A stretch of DNA of 64,000 nt, from NCBI RefSeq assembly GCF_020085105.1, contig NC_058057.1, forward strand, positions 26,888,042 to 26,952,041. Reading direction: 5' to 3'. Positions 37,102 to 49,339 of this stretch are shown piece by piece (the stretch's first letter is position 1; each line of letters opens with the position of its first letter). The position numbers were made by a program, and so were the translations under genes. Source of the DNA: Siniperca chuatsi. Lineage: Eukaryota; Chordata; Actinopteri; Centrarchiformes; Sinipercidae. The notes beneath the pieces are model-generated. The model saw only the letters and a program-made list of their open reading frames with translations, searched no databases and was not told the DNA's origin.

Positions 37102-37299
37102 ACACACCCACACACACACACACAGTGAGGCTGACATGAGCGGTATCCAACAACTTACATTCATCCATTATTGTATTCTGTTATATTTGGATTTGTCCAA
37201 ACACACACACACACACACACACATTAGAGCTACAATGGCCTTTGCTCTGAAGCACTTCCCTCTGTTGTTGAAAGCGATGACCACGACGATATGAGACCC

Positions 37300-37353
<54 letters not shown>

Positions 37354-37432
37354 CCCCTCCACCCTTGTTGAACACTATCGAGATCAGGAAGCACTGCTGT
37401 GTTTCCCACCACAGCACACACACACACACACA
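37102..37432. repeat. Cluster of CA microsatellites, longest (CA)25
   Basis: CA runs at about 37108-37124, 37201-37222, 37303-37352 (longest) and 37414-37431, all in the same orientation, ending 20 bp before the MITE at 37451. Confidence 0.85.
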
Positions 37433-37450
37433 GTCTGCAGACCCATACAC

Positions 37451-38254
37451 CAGTGGTGGAATGTAACTAAGTACTGTACTTCAGTACACATTTGAGGTAC
37501 TTGTACTTTAAATTTTATGCTACTTTATATTTATACTCCATTACAATTCAGATGGAAGAAATATGCAGTGATGGAAGAAGTACTCAGATCTTTAACTTCA
37601 GTAAAAGTAGCAATACCACAGTGTAAAAATACAAGTAAAAGTCCTGCATTCAACATATTCAAATAAGTATTAGCATGAAAATATACTTAAAGTACTAAAA
37701 GTAAAGGTACATTATGCAGAATGGCCCATTTCAGAATAATATATATTATATCATGGGATTATAACTAGCGGTGCATTAAGGTGTAACTATCACTGATGAT
37801 GCAGCTGGTAATTTCAACTACTTTATATACTGCAGGTTAGCTTAATCCATAATAATACATCATCATTTATTATTTATATTTTTTTATAAGCTGCAAAGTA
37901 ATCTAATGTCAAATAAATGTGGTGGAGCAAAAAGTACAATATTGGCTTCCAAAGTGTAGTGGAGTATAAAGTAGCTTTAAATGAAAATGCTCAAGTAGAA
38001 GAACCTCAAAACTGTACCAAGTGCAGTACTTAGTTACACCACTGGTAATATTGTACTTTTTAACGCCACTACATTTATCTGACAGCTTAAGTTACTAGTT
38101 ACTTTACACAAAACATGAACAATGCATCATGTTTTATACGTTAAATCATCAAGTTCATCAAAGTGATATTTTCAATGCACGACTTTAACTTGTAAATTGA
38201 GTATTTTGCTACTTTTACTTATGTAAAGTATCTGAATACTTCTTCCACCACATG
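37451..38254. mobile_element. MITE family M1, copy 4 (outer element of a nested pair)
   Basis: Starts CAGTGGTGGAATGTAACTAA and ends ACTTCTTCCACCACATG. It is split by an inverted copy of its own family at 37566-38044: the phrase AAATATTG ACTTTTT found whole in other copies is cut there. Flanks CCATACAC (37443-37450) and GTATACAC (38254-38261) are compatible with an 8-bp target duplication, the usual size for hAT elements. Confidence 0.7.
37566..38044. mobile_element. MITE family M1, copy 5 (inner element, inverted, inserted in copy 4)
   Basis: Begins CAGTGATGGAAGAAGTACTC and ends TACTTAGTTACACCACTG, i.e. reverse orientation to the outer element. Flanks GAAATATG (37558-37565) and GTAATATT (38045-38052) match at 6 of 8 positions and lie within the AAATATTG phrase of the outer element. 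This supports real transposition into it and an 8-bp duplication. Confidence 0.75.
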
Positions 38255-38589
38255 TATACACACACACACACACACACACAGTCACACACACACAGTCTTT
38301 AAGATGCACACACACGCACGCTTCCTTTCGTGCCTCCTTGGTGACTGAGGGGGAAAACCAGCTGAACGGAGTCTCCCACTGTTTTCATGGATCATTATTG
38401 AACTGACTGAACACACACACACACACACACAAGTTCATTATCTTCACACATTCACACTGAGAGCTGCCCAGTGCAACCACTGGTCTCGACTGGTGCACTG
38501 GTGTCTGAAACAGGGCCATCTCATCTCTTTATGTTTTGTTTTGACACAATCAGTAACTGCTCATACCCATCTGACAAATTAGGATGTTA

Positions 38590-38895
38590 CAGTTGGTCAC
38601 ATTCGTGGCCTTAAGAGGATGAATCCTAACGACTTTGGTGATTCCTTCAACAACTACTGGATGGATTACCATCAAATGTGGCTCAGACATTCATGCTCCC
38701 CTCAGGATGAACTGTGATAACTCTGCTGATCCTCTGACTTTCCATCTAGCGCCACCATCAGGTCGACACGTTAACGCGTCCAACACTTCGGTTTCTGACC
38801 AAACACCTGCAGAGCTGATGGCGTTCCCATCAGCCTCAGCTGGACTTTGGGTTTAGTGCTACGAATTTTTGCACGCTAAGATGTGTTAGCATTTC
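38590..38895. repeat. Dispersed repeat family R2, copy 4 (reverse orientation)
   Basis: The fullest reverse copy. It carries GAGGATGAATCCTAACGACT, CAACTACTGGATGGATTACC, GATCCTCTGACTTTCCATCT, AGCGCCACCATCAGG, TGGCGTTCCCATCAGCCTCA and AAGATGTGTTAGC. Confidence 0.65.
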
Positions 38896-41238
38896 GTTCA
38901 AAGCTCCACTGTGCCAAAGTACAGCCTGACAGAGCTGCTAGCATGGCTGCACACTCTTTTTATAATCGCTGAACAGTAGATTAAACATTTTATTGAACAT
39001 TTAGTGGCTATTTTAGTTGTGTTAGTCATTTTGTCTGTTAGAGGACTGTTTGTGCTGGGAAGCTCCCAGGTGTGAATGTGTGAAACAGCATGAATGTGGA
39101 GAGGGGCGTTCCTGCCTTGGATAAATAAAATCTGGAGAAAAACAAGTTCAGCGCCAGTGAATGAGCAATCCTCCAGTTTATTCCAGAACAATGAGAGAGG
39201 AGGAGGACCGTCTGAAATACCACAGAAGAAGGAGGGAAGTCGGAGAAACGGAGGAAGAGAGTGAAGGACTCGGAGAAAGAAAAGCCGCCTGTCGTTTCGT
39301 GACTGCGGGTGATTTAGTGGTAATTAATCAGAGAGAGAGAGAAAGAGAGAGAGACCTATAGAGAGACAGTGGCAAAGAAAGAGAGAGAGAGAAGAAACAG
39401 AGCTGTGACTGAGAGTAGCATTATGATGTTGGAGAAGCAGAAAGCAAGGAAGTAGTGCACGGCGGCCGGAGTGTGTGTGTGTTAGACTGTGTGTGTGTGT
39501 GTGTGTGTGTAGCCGACGGTGTGTTTGTTGACTCAGGCAGCGAGCGGCACGACAGCAATTGTTTGGTTTCAGTCCCTGAAGTCAGATTCTCAGGCTCAGA
39601 GTCCCGAGCAGCTTTAAATACACTCTGACCGGCCGGTTTTCTGACTGGATTACTGACTAGTTTATATACTGACTGGTTTACTGTCTGATTCAACAACTGT
39701 GTTACTGACTGGATCACTGACTGGTGTCCAGACATTCAGACACTGAGGGTTACTAAAGGGGGTTGGAGGATCGGTAGGGCCACATTATAATTATTTAAGG
39801 TTAAGGTCAGGAGCAGCAATCGCCACCGCAAATTAAAGATAACTCACTACCTGTCTCTGTGGCTGATCTGGGATCTGTACTCATCTGTAACACCAGCGGA
39901 GTTGGCCAAGTTAAGTGAAAGCTGAAATCAATGACTCACTTTCACATTACTGATTTAAAAAGTAACTACATTAGTTTTCTAATTACTCAGCAGCAAAAGG
40001 TAATGCTTTACATGAGTCGATGCCTCCAATAAATAACCAACTAAAATCTAATATCTCGTCATTGGCCACTTCAAATGTGTGTGCGGCTCTGCCCTGGTCA
40101 GTGCGGCTGACTACTGTATCATGGCTTATGGGCTGCTTTCGCGCGTCGTTTGTAATCTCATGTTTAATTATTGCGCGTGGATTTGGCGTCAGATCAGCGA
40201 TTCTCAGCCGCCGGTCCGTCACCTCTGTCTATCAGCGTGCAGTGAAGACGTCACTGTCCTTCATTTCAGGCCGCATCTTTCCATGAAAATACTCTAGATG
40301 TCTTTTGCATCATTGTTATACACATTTCCCCAAAATTCAGTCTGACATATTTGGCATCTTAGGAAACTTTGGGATTTGAACAATGCAAATCAATCCACAG
40401 CATGAGTTTGTAATGACTGAACCACTGGTGGGTCCATTTAAAAATGATAAACATGGCACCCTCAACAAATTTATATAAACATAAACTGAAATTCTGCCTT
40501 GCATGTCTTTTGTTAAGGCCACGACTGCAGCGTTGGGCCAATAAGCAGCCATGTTTGCTCCATGTTGGGAGAAAGTGCAGGAAACGTTTTTCCAGATAGA
40601 GTTCAGAGAGGCTGAGTGGACAGGACTCCCTTTGAATTTCTACCAAATTAGCTTGAGGGTAAAACTAAAACTGATCCCATATCAGCTGCAGGGTGTGTGT
40701 GTGTGTGTAGAAGTAGTGTGAGCTAGTGTGAGATCCTGTTATGTAATGTAGGCCTCGGAGTTAATTACAGACATTAAAATGGACATGAAAGACAAGCCAG
40801 GATACACACACACACACACACACACACCACGGTTTCATCCATGCACACACTTACACACACACACAGGCCTACAATCATTCACATTCATACGACCAGGAGC
40901 ACATGACACACATGTGATACACACACACACCTCCGTTGGTTCCACACACTCTCATACACACAGTTAGGTGTCTACACGTCTGTCCCGTGAGGTTAACAGG
41001 ACTGAACGTCAGGAACGCTGAGAATGGGACATTTACAGTGGACATGTCAACCTGTGTGTGTGTGTATGTTGGTGTGTGTTGGAGACAAACACTAAACACA
41101 GATAGACGTTGAGAGACTAATAGAGACAACGCCATTTAAAGGATTTTATACGTTCATCTCTCATTAACACGCCGACTGTTGCACAACATGTACGCACCAT
41201 GCCTGCAGTTAGAATTCAGCTTTCTGTCAGCTGTCCAG

Positions 41239-41707
41239 CTTCAGGTCTTTTCACACCGGGGACGAAACGAAAAAAATGAAACGAAAATGCGGAATATCTG
41301 CTGACGATTTGTTTGCGTTCGAACCTTTCACACCAAGTCCGACACAAATATTCGCGCTCCGTGCATTCCACCAAAAATGAAAGCTTCTCAATCACCGTTT
41401 CATCCTCGTCACGGAGTCTTCGAGCAGCAGCGGCAGCAGCGACGGCGACTTTCTAATGTATCTCTTGGCTCAAAAAAAGAGGAAACATTGGGTACGTCCA
41501 TTTTTACAAGAGAGAAAGCAGAGCGGAAAGTGTCATCGACTGCTACAGGAGCGTAAAAGGCACCACGGGCGCCTCAGGGGCTGTTTTAGGACTGTTGGGC
41601 GGTTTGAGGCGCTCCTAGAGATGGTGGCCCCCTCCATCAAGAAACAGAACACCAACTACAAAGAGCCAATAAATCCTGAACGGCGTCTGGCCGTGTGTTT
41701 GAGGTGA
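41239..41707 (+). pseudogene. PIF/Harbinger transposase fragment (N-terminal exon with upstream end)
   Basis: An 83-codon frame at 41456-41707 reads ...RPFLQERKQSGKCHRLLQER, then RGCFRTVGRFEALLEMVAPS and IKKQNTNYKEPINPERRLAV, closing with CLR. This is the N-terminal helical region of HARBI1/PIF-type DDE transposases (compare the family pattern HPLLLER...F..LL..V.P.I.KQ.T..R..I...ERLA..LR). It ends in a GAG|GTGAGT splice donor at 41702-41708. Upstream, GGTCTTTTCACACCGG at about 41243 resembles a Harbinger terminal region. No DDE catalytic exon follows within the next kilobase, so the copy is a remnant. Confidence 0.6.
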
Positions 41708-42489
41708 GTCGTCTGCGTTTTAATTTTTCAGGTTATATATAATGTTTACCTTTCACAACGATGTATTTTCTGACATGCACAGCTAATGTCCATGGCGTAA
41801 CGTTATCTAATGCACTTGAAAAAAGGTTTTCTATGCGTTACCTTGACAACGAAGTTGTAGGTTACTCAAGGCGGTTCAACCTTTCCCAGATGTTGTCTTT
41901 GAGTCCTTGGCCTTTGTAATCTTTATGTCGTTTGTCTAACAGAGCACTATGCTGCGAGACCGATCGGATCAGCCGATCAGTATCCATCTTGACGAGTGCG
42001 AATGGTCCGAAGCTACTGATCGCGTGAGCAAAAGTCAGGATGTTACTGGTTGGCTCGTTTTTGTCGGCATCCGAAATTCGCTGAAATCGAAACAGCTGCG
42101 ATTCGGAGTCGGCGTGTATAGGCTCAAAGAGATAGATGGGCTCGAATTTTTAAGCTGACGTGCGATTTATTTAGACCGATTGTCGCGTGCAGGCGTTCCT
42201 GTTTTCACATGAAAACAACACGGCTCCTCGGGAATTTTACATTTTCATTGGACCTAATGGCTCAAATTATGAGCACAAAGACTGCTTTCTGGTGTGATGG
42301 TGTGCGTGATGAACATCTTTTTTGGTGGAATAATAATAATAAAGTCATAATATAAGGCTAAAGCCAGCAGCTGGTTCCCCAGTGAAACAGCAAATCGTCA
42401 GCGGTTTTTGTACGGATCAACCAAACAACATGTAATGTGTTAATCGGTGAGCTTTAGAGATGCTGGCAGGTGAATTTTTTTACCTTTGG

Positions 42490-42635
42490 TCAGAGCCCGG
42501 CTAGCTGTTTCCAGTCTTTGTGCTAAGCTAAGCTAACCAGCTGCTTGGTGTCAGTCGACTCCTCTACAGTAACTCTCCGCCAGAAAGCGAACAAGCGTAT
42601 TTCCCAAAGTGTTGAACTATTTCTCGAAGACAATA
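42490..42635. repeat. Dispersed repeat family R3, copy 2
   Basis: Shares GGCTAGCTGTTTCCAGT, TGCTAAGCTAAGCTAACC, CGCCAGAAAGCGAACAAGCG and TATTTCCCAAAGTGTTGAAC with the family; it matches 13300-13480 in part and order. Confidence 0.5.
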
Positions 42636-42890
42636 GTGCACACGAATGTGCTTACAGAAGGTATTTTCTGCAATTCAAAAAGAACGAGGAGGAGAGTGAG
42701 ACTGTGTGTGTGTGTGTGTGTGTAAATAGCAGAGAGGGGTGTGTGTAATTATATCTCTTCTGGCCAACAGTGACCCATTTCTCAGCTTTGTCTGGGACTG
42801 TGTGTACAGTATGTCTGTGTGTGTGCATATGTCTGCTCCCACGTCCTGATCACCCCATTCCCAAGACACTGCCAACACCCCAGGGTGCAT

Positions 42891-42891
<1 letters not shown>

Positions 42892-42949
<58 letters not shown>
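42892..42949. repeat. (CA)28-29 microsatellite
   Basis: A pure uninterrupted CA run, flanked about 170 bp to the left by a short TG run (42703-42722). Confidence 0.9.
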
Positions 42950-42952
<3 letters not shown>

Positions 42953-43633
42953 CTGCCGCTGTCTGCTAATCGCCGTCCGCCACACTGTTGCATAACAAGA
43001 AAACAGAGAAAGAAAGACAGGAGAGGAAACGAGAGATGGACTGAAAAAGAGAAAGAAAGTGAGACTGAGAAACAAAGAGAAGAACGGGAGAGAAATGTGA
43101 TACAAAGAGGAAGAAGAAGGGCGATAGCGAGACGCTGAAGGTGGGCCCCGAGGACGGTCGTGTCTGAAGAAAGCAGCCTCCTTTATTGTCTGCTGAGATA
43201 ATAATGTATTTATTTACATGAAAATAATAAAAAGAATCAATAATGACAAAAATCCCATATTTTCTGGACGAATACAGGAATGTGGGTGACTGTGGGAAAT
43301 CCCTCTTCTCTCCACAAATACAAATACAACTGTCCTTTCTCAGTCTGTGGGCTCCGCCCGTTGCATTGGGAGCTGACTTGTGTGAACTTGGGGTAGACAA
43401 ACATCCCAGCATGCATTTCACTTCAACCAGCGGTGACGGAGGAGGACATGAGCCCAGGCTAAAACGTTATTTGGTTACTGTGTCACCAAATCATTTAGAT
43501 TAGATATTTAGATTTTGAACATGTTGTCGGTTTGTCAAAAATAACGGCCTCTTGAAAATGCGTCCTGACTTTTTTGGAGACGTGAGGACCCGCGAGACCG
43601 GCTGGTCCATGGTCATCCCGGGGACAAGGCCGC

Positions 43634-44047
43634 TGTCACAGACACGCCAGGCTCCACAACACATCACACACACAACACACTCCTTCACCTGAGTACTAAT
43701 CCAAGACACCTGTCACCTGTCACACACCTGCACTTAATCAGCACTCCACTCCTCTATAAAACACCACCCCCCCCTCAGTCAGCGTCCGGTCTCGTTGGAA
43801 ATAGGACAGATCTCGGCATCCACCCTAGTCAACGTTACAGACTCCTACCTCGCTTCATCGAACCGGCCTCCGAGCTCCAGATCCCGGTCTTCTCCAACCT
43901 CCCGTGTGTGTTTCCTTCAGTCCCAGATCTCCGGTTCAGCTCCCCAAAGGACGGTATCAGTAACTTTCCTACACCGTCAGTTCGCATCGTGAACAATAAA
44001 AACCTCCTGTCTCATCTTGGTGTCTCCGGTCTGCTCTGTCCGTTACA
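43634..44047 (+). mobile_element. Solo LTR (414 bp) with perfect 5-bp target duplication
   Basis: Starts TGTCACAGACACGCC and ends CTGTCCGTTACA (TGT...ACA), flanked by GCCGC at 43629-43633 and GCCGC at 44048-44052. Inside are a TATA-like CTCTATAAAACACC at about 43753 and an AACAATAAAAACC poly(A) signal at about 43991, in the order expected for U3-R-U5 on the plus strand. There are no internal gag or pol sequences, so it is a solo LTR left by recombination. A Ty3/gypsy-type or related fish retroelement is likely but not proven. Confidence 0.85.
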
Positions 44048-46610
44048 GCCGCATTCAGACTGACGCAGCTGCCGCATTAATTTGACTGAGGCCAGTCCGT
44101 CAACGCAGGTGGGCTGCCGGTGCAGAGGGGTCCGCAAAGAAAGCTTCACCTGGCTCAACCAGAAAGTCAAGGTGCTGCGCTTGCCAATCAAACAAAGCAG
44201 GCAGATCCTGTATTCCTGGTAGATTACTCTGCAGTGTGAATGATTGCCGCTGTGATAACGTTCCAGCGCATTAAGATCCTGTCTCATAGTTTTCCACACC
44301 TCACTGTATCTTCTGATAAACCGTCAGACTCGTGGATCGGTTTCTCACAGCTCCTTGTGTTGTTTAAACCCAGGACTGTTTTCGGTCTGAATCATAGTCT
44401 TATCTCAGCAGCCTTTTGGTAATTTACCTGTTTGTAAATTATTTGTAATAATTATTTGTTGCTGCCAAATTACAATAGCTTGTTTCAAGGTAAAGTTGAG
44501 GCTTTTCATGTTGTATAATTGTGCTTCCTCTGTGGACTTTCGGCTCCTTTATACGTACAGATCCACTTCCGCTGCTGTCGCAGTTACGAGCTGATCGCAC
44601 TGCGTCTTCTCGTTCTCGTGAGTTTGGACTCCCGAGTTCGACTCGCCAAGCTTGAATTCTCAGTTTGAACACGACGTACTCTGTATCGAGAAGGGCCAAA
44701 TATTTTACAGTAGTTATGGTGGATATTTGGAAACTCTTTAAGAAGATATTAAGACATGTTTGGTGGTGTGTTTCCCTGACTGACAGTCTCAGCCGCCTTC
44801 TGTACACAAATTTGGATTTTTCTGCATCGTTTTACAAACCTCAGAGTGACGTCATAAACCCTACATCCACGCTCCAGTCTGGGGTTTGTGTGTTTTTTAG
44901 GATTTCCAGCTGCTGCACAGTTCAATTCTCTGACCCCGGAGGCTCTATTTTTAGACTTGGTGACCTTTGACCCCTGCTGCTTTGTTTAGGCTAGTAAACA
45001 GTCTGGGAAACGGACAGGGATTTCCCCAGCTTGCTGCGTGTACATGTATCTGTCTACATGAGATGTACACACTTTTCCAAAGCGTGAGCTCCTCGTAAGG
45101 AACTGCTCTGAAACTATAATTCAGTTTCTGGGTAAATGTAATATGTGTTGGTTGTAAAAAAAAAAATGTTGTTGAACTCCAAAATTAGTTCTTTAAACTT
45201 TAAGTGAATTTTTAGCGAAAAAGAAAAAGATTTTTCAGGGTTAAAGCTTCCGATTCGTCCACGATGTGAAGTAATCACTGCAAATTAAACAGGACAAACA
45301 GCCAGCGGGGAAACGCTGTGTCTGTTAATCTGCAGCCACTTTGAAAGAGATCCAAGAAACGTTTGCAAGTTTTTACAATCCAAAGTAAATAAATCAATAA
45401 ATAAAGTCTCTTGCATTCCTTCAAGCAACCACTGGGAAGGTGCTTTTTATTTTATGGTCAGTCTGTGCTGATAAATTACTAGATGTTTATGGTGATTTTG
45501 GGAAACCACAAACCAAACCATGGTGGGATTAACTTGCTGGGGGGCCACTGGCTGCTATTAACCCCCATTGCTCCCACTCTCTGGGCACGCTGGAGTAATA
45601 TCTATCTACAGATTTGCTTTGTGGTAGTTTAATTAAACACATTAATTCAGGAATATGCACCATGTAAGCACAAAACTGAAACTAAGAATGCCTTTAAACT
45701 AGGTTATAACACAGGGGCCCTTAAAGGCAGGCCGTGAAGGCAAAAGTGCTTACAGTTATTCTGAATGGCCACATGCAAAGCCAGACATCAGAGGTGAGAC
45801 GCAAACATAACGGTCTCCCCTGGAAGACCTTCACAGGGTTGCGTAATGAGTGAAAAAGGAGAGCTGAGAGAGAAGCTCAGACCCCGCCTCCGTTCCTCTC
45901 CGCAGCTGTGACGTCGGGAAAGTTACAGAAATGATCGGTCACAGCCTCCAACGTCGGAAAGGTGTGAGGGGAGGGGCTTTCTGAAGCGATTCCGCCACCC
46001 GACAGGCGTACTGGCAGCTCAAGCCCGGAGTCCTGTTGGGCCCTGAACCCGCAGGGCCGTAGCACAACATCGAAAACCACCACCTGTGAGTCAAACATAA
46101 ATAATAAAAGTTTGTCTCTGGATATGATCTGATCATTAACAAACTACTGAGAAATTCCATCAATCAATGACTGACTTATATGAGGATCACTGATCAAACA
46201 CTAAGACTTCCTTCACACTGTTGAGGGATGCTTGAACACCTTGACCTGGATGGATGAAGAGAAAAGAGATTTTCCCTGCAAGCAGACAACTGTCTTTCTT
46301 TTTTAAGCAACTTTATTGAACTGTGCAGAACAGGGGAACGTCAGACAAAGGTCTGCATATCGATAGCAGCTCTGGAATTGTATAAGCAGGGTCAGTATAA
46401 AAAAAAATAGACGAGATGAATTATAGAACTGACAAAACATCACATGCACTTCACAGGGTCTCCCAGAAAAGTGTCGGTTTTTGTGCTTTTAGGTTACAGA
46501 GACATTTTCCACATCAACTGAAAAATGTCTAAGAAGTTTTATGCATCAAATGTTTTGCTGTTAGTACGAGCAGGTGAACACAAAACCTTTTATTCTGAAA
46601 GACACATTAG

Positions 46611-46755
46611 TTTGCTGAAGCGACTAAAATTAACACCTGTCCAAAAGTTTTTGGAGTAGCAGCAGTTAAAAATTTTTTTTATTCTTTTTCAGATTTACAA
46701 AATGAACATAAGGGAGAAATATGTATCTTTATATTTACTTATGCATTTGCATAAT
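46611..46755. repeat. Direct repeat A, copy 1
   Basis: From TTTGCTGAAGCGACTAAAAT to ACTTATGCATTTGC this is nearly identical to 47400-47540. The two copies flank the Tc1-like fragment and segment C in the same orientation, giving an A-B-C-A arrangement. Confidence 0.75.
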
Positions 46756-46789
46756 GCATCATTTGCAAAAGTGAGCTCAGTTTCAGGGT

Positions 46790-47208
46790 CTCGGCAGTCC
46801 TCTTCTGGCCTGCGCCACCTTTATGTAGAGCAACAACTCGTCACAGAGTTCTTTGCCATGAGGTGCCATGTTGAACTTCCAGCGACCGGCGTGAGAGCGA
46901 TAACTCCAAATTTAACACACCTGAGACCTTGTGACACTAACGAGTCACATGACACCGGGGAAAGAGAAAATGGCTATATAAAATGGACATTTTCACTTAG
47001 GGGTGCACTCACTTTTGTGGCCAGCGGTTTAGACATTAACGGCTGCGTGTTGAGTTATTTCGAGGGGACACTGTTATACAAGCTGTACACTCACTGCTTT
47101 ACATTGCAGCAAAGTGTCATTTCTTCAGTGTCGTCACATGAAGAGATATAATAAGATATTTACAAAGATGTGAGGGGTGAACTCACTTCTGTGAGAGACC
47201 GTATGAAC
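46790..47208 (+). mobile_element. Tc1/mariner-like terminal fragment (segment B)
   Basis: Includes GAGTTCTTTGCCATGAGGTG, GGTGCACTCACTTTTGTGGC, AGCGGTTTAGACATTAACGG, ACACTGTTATACAAGCTGTA, CATTTCTTCAGTGTCGTCAC and the end GGGGTGAACTCACTTCTGTG. The two (T/A)CTCACTT(T/C)TGTG phrases are spaced as in the sub-terminal repeats of Tc1-like elements in fish. The last about 160 bp recur at 51505-51668. There is no intact transposase frame. Confidence 0.55.
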
Positions 47209-47399
47209 ACGTTCAGCTGCATGTGTCTCCAGCTGAAGCCATGCCCGGGTCTTTTCCCCCGAATCTTAAACAAAGAGGCAAAAGAAGATGTACGACATTT
47301 AATCATCACTTTATCCTCTAATTCTGTTGACTCCGCACACAAAACAAACAAACAAAAAAAACAGATGAACTTTTCAACAGTTGCACTGTAACATTCACG

Positions 47400-47540
47400 G
47401 TTTGCTGAAGCGACTAAAATTAACACCTGTCCAAAAGTTTTTGGAGTAGCAGCAGTTAACAAAAATATTTATTCTTTTTCAGATTTACAAAATGAACATA
47501 AGGGAGAAATATGTATCTTTATATTTACTTATGCATTTGC
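47400..47540. repeat. Direct repeat A, copy 2
   Basis: A near-identical, same-orientation copy of 46611-46755, lying immediately after segment C (47265-47400), which recurs at 51215-51370. Confidence 0.75.
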
Positions 47541-47549
47541 TACATGGAT

Positions 47550-48975
47550 AAAAGTTATATTAATAAGTAATAAACAGTAAGTGAACCTCTCTTACTTTAT
47601 TAGCTATAAAGAATCTGAAACAATCTCCCCAGATGTGTTTTTATCTAATAAAGACCGCCGGTACATTGTTTAGAGATACATTTTCTGAACTGATTTATCT
47701 TAAAAATATGATGACATGTTATAACTGTACATTAAGCTACTGTTGAAGCAGAGCAGGGGTTTCTGGCACGACTTCACCTACTTCCAAGGTGCATGGAGAA
47801 GGGAAAAAAGTCTAAGTGGTCAAAACTGCAGCGACGCTTGCAGCATATAGAACAGCTTTAATCATCGGGGTCATCCGAGTTGTTCCATATACTGCAAGTG
47901 TTGCCGGAGGTTTGACCTCGTTTTGCTTCTGTCGCAGGATCAAACCTGAATGCAGACTTCAGGACTTTTAGGAGCCGTGCCGCCTCCTACAGGCGCCTTG
48001 TCAGACCTGCAGCCGTCCCTGTTTTCCAGGCTGGTGGCTCTGGTTGCAGATGTTCCTGCAGCAATATGCGCAGTACCGGCTTTGCTTACAGACATTTGGA
48101 AAGTTGCTGCAAACTCTGCACTGAGCTTTTTATTGACACGCTGATGTTATTGGGTGAATGGGCCGCTTTGTATTTTCTCTGTGTGTGGGGGATCACAAGA
48201 GCGATCGTTTCATCATGAGGTGAAGCCCAGAGCAACACGGGACGTTTGCATCAAGGCGAACCCCCAGTTGTCCCGCTGCTCGTTGCACCTCCAGTGTAGC
48301 TGTCTCCACTGGACAGACATCCCGCTGCCTCCTGCGTCTCTGTCCCTGCTGGCGTGAGCAGGGAGTGATGCGAATGTCCTGTGGCACTGGGCCACACCTC
48401 AGATGAAACAACACAAAAACAACAGCTCGCAGCAGCCCGGTCGACAAATCAGAGGTGAATATGTAAAGAAGGGGCTCAGCGAAAAGCACGGAGACACAAG
48501 GAGGGGCTTTTTTTGTAACTTCGGAAGAAACCCACTTGATTTGCCCAGCTGGGACTGCTGAAACCACATTTTAGCGTCGGGCTGAACTTTAGAGAGCCTT
48601 TGCTTGGAACAAGGACAGTGGCTTTTGTCCTCCATTAAAGCATCTCTTCACAGTCAGTATGCAAAAGAGGAACAAATACAGAGACCAAGAACGGCTTCAA
48701 TATACATGCATGTGAATATTGTCTTAAAATATAAAAATAAAAATGTAACCTGTATTTTAAGCCCAGGAAAAGTACAAACCATAGTGAGTCAAAAATATAA
48801 CTTTTCAAGTAAAACAAATGACACACTTAGTCAACATTTTGACTTTTAAGGCCTTTAGACTCAAAGTTTGACATTTTGGATCATACGCTTATTCGCGTGA
48901 ATAATTAAAGTAGATTAACAAAAACCTACGAAGCCTTCAGGGGCTTGTTTCAGACAGTCTTGACCTACTATAAGC
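47550..48975. other. Gene-free stretch
   Basis: Open frames up to 124 codons are present but none has family resemblance or splice context. The 47930-48600 part is GC-richer than its surroundings, which is why long frames occur on both strands. No repeat partner in the window was recognised. Confidence 0.35.
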
Positions 48976-49310
48976 CAGTGTTGGAAGAAGTACTCTGATA
49001 TTTTACTCAAGTAAAAGTAGCAAAACAGTGTAGAAATACTCTGTTACAAGTAAAAGTCCTGCATTCAAAATCTTACTTAAGTAAAAGTACAAAAGTACGC
49101 ATCATGCAGAATGGCTCATTTCAGAATGATATACATTGAATTATAATAATTATTGATGCATTAACGTGTAAGTATCACTGATTTTGCAGCTGGTAAAGGC
49201 CGGTTAATCCATTATAATACATCATTTATATTTTGTATTAATAAACTAAATCTGCAAAATAATCAGTAACTAAAGTTGGCAAATAAACGCAGTGAAAAGC
49301 ACAATATTTG
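48976..49310. mobile_element. MITE family M1, copy 6 (truncated), abutting the MADF-BESS promoter
   Basis: Starts CAGTGTTGGAAGAAGTACTC and follows the reverse form of the family (AAGTAAAAGTCCTGCATTC, ATGCAGAATGGCTCATTTCA). It breaks off near 49310, about 60 bp before the GC-rich promoter. The distal half is missing. Confidence 0.65.
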
Positions 49311-49339
49311 ATGAAGAGCAGCAGAAAATGGAAACACTC

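Noticed and set aside
45865-46090. Resemblance to 33290-33420 as a duplicated regulatory element
   Set aside because: Only short GC-rich phrases match (AGGTGTGNGGGGAGGGG, TGAAGC); too weak to call beyond a possible dispersed repeat.
47930-48600. A coding exon in the GC-rich stretch with long frames on both strands
   Set aside because: No acceptor/donor pair brackets a frame with protein-like composition, and no family is recognised.
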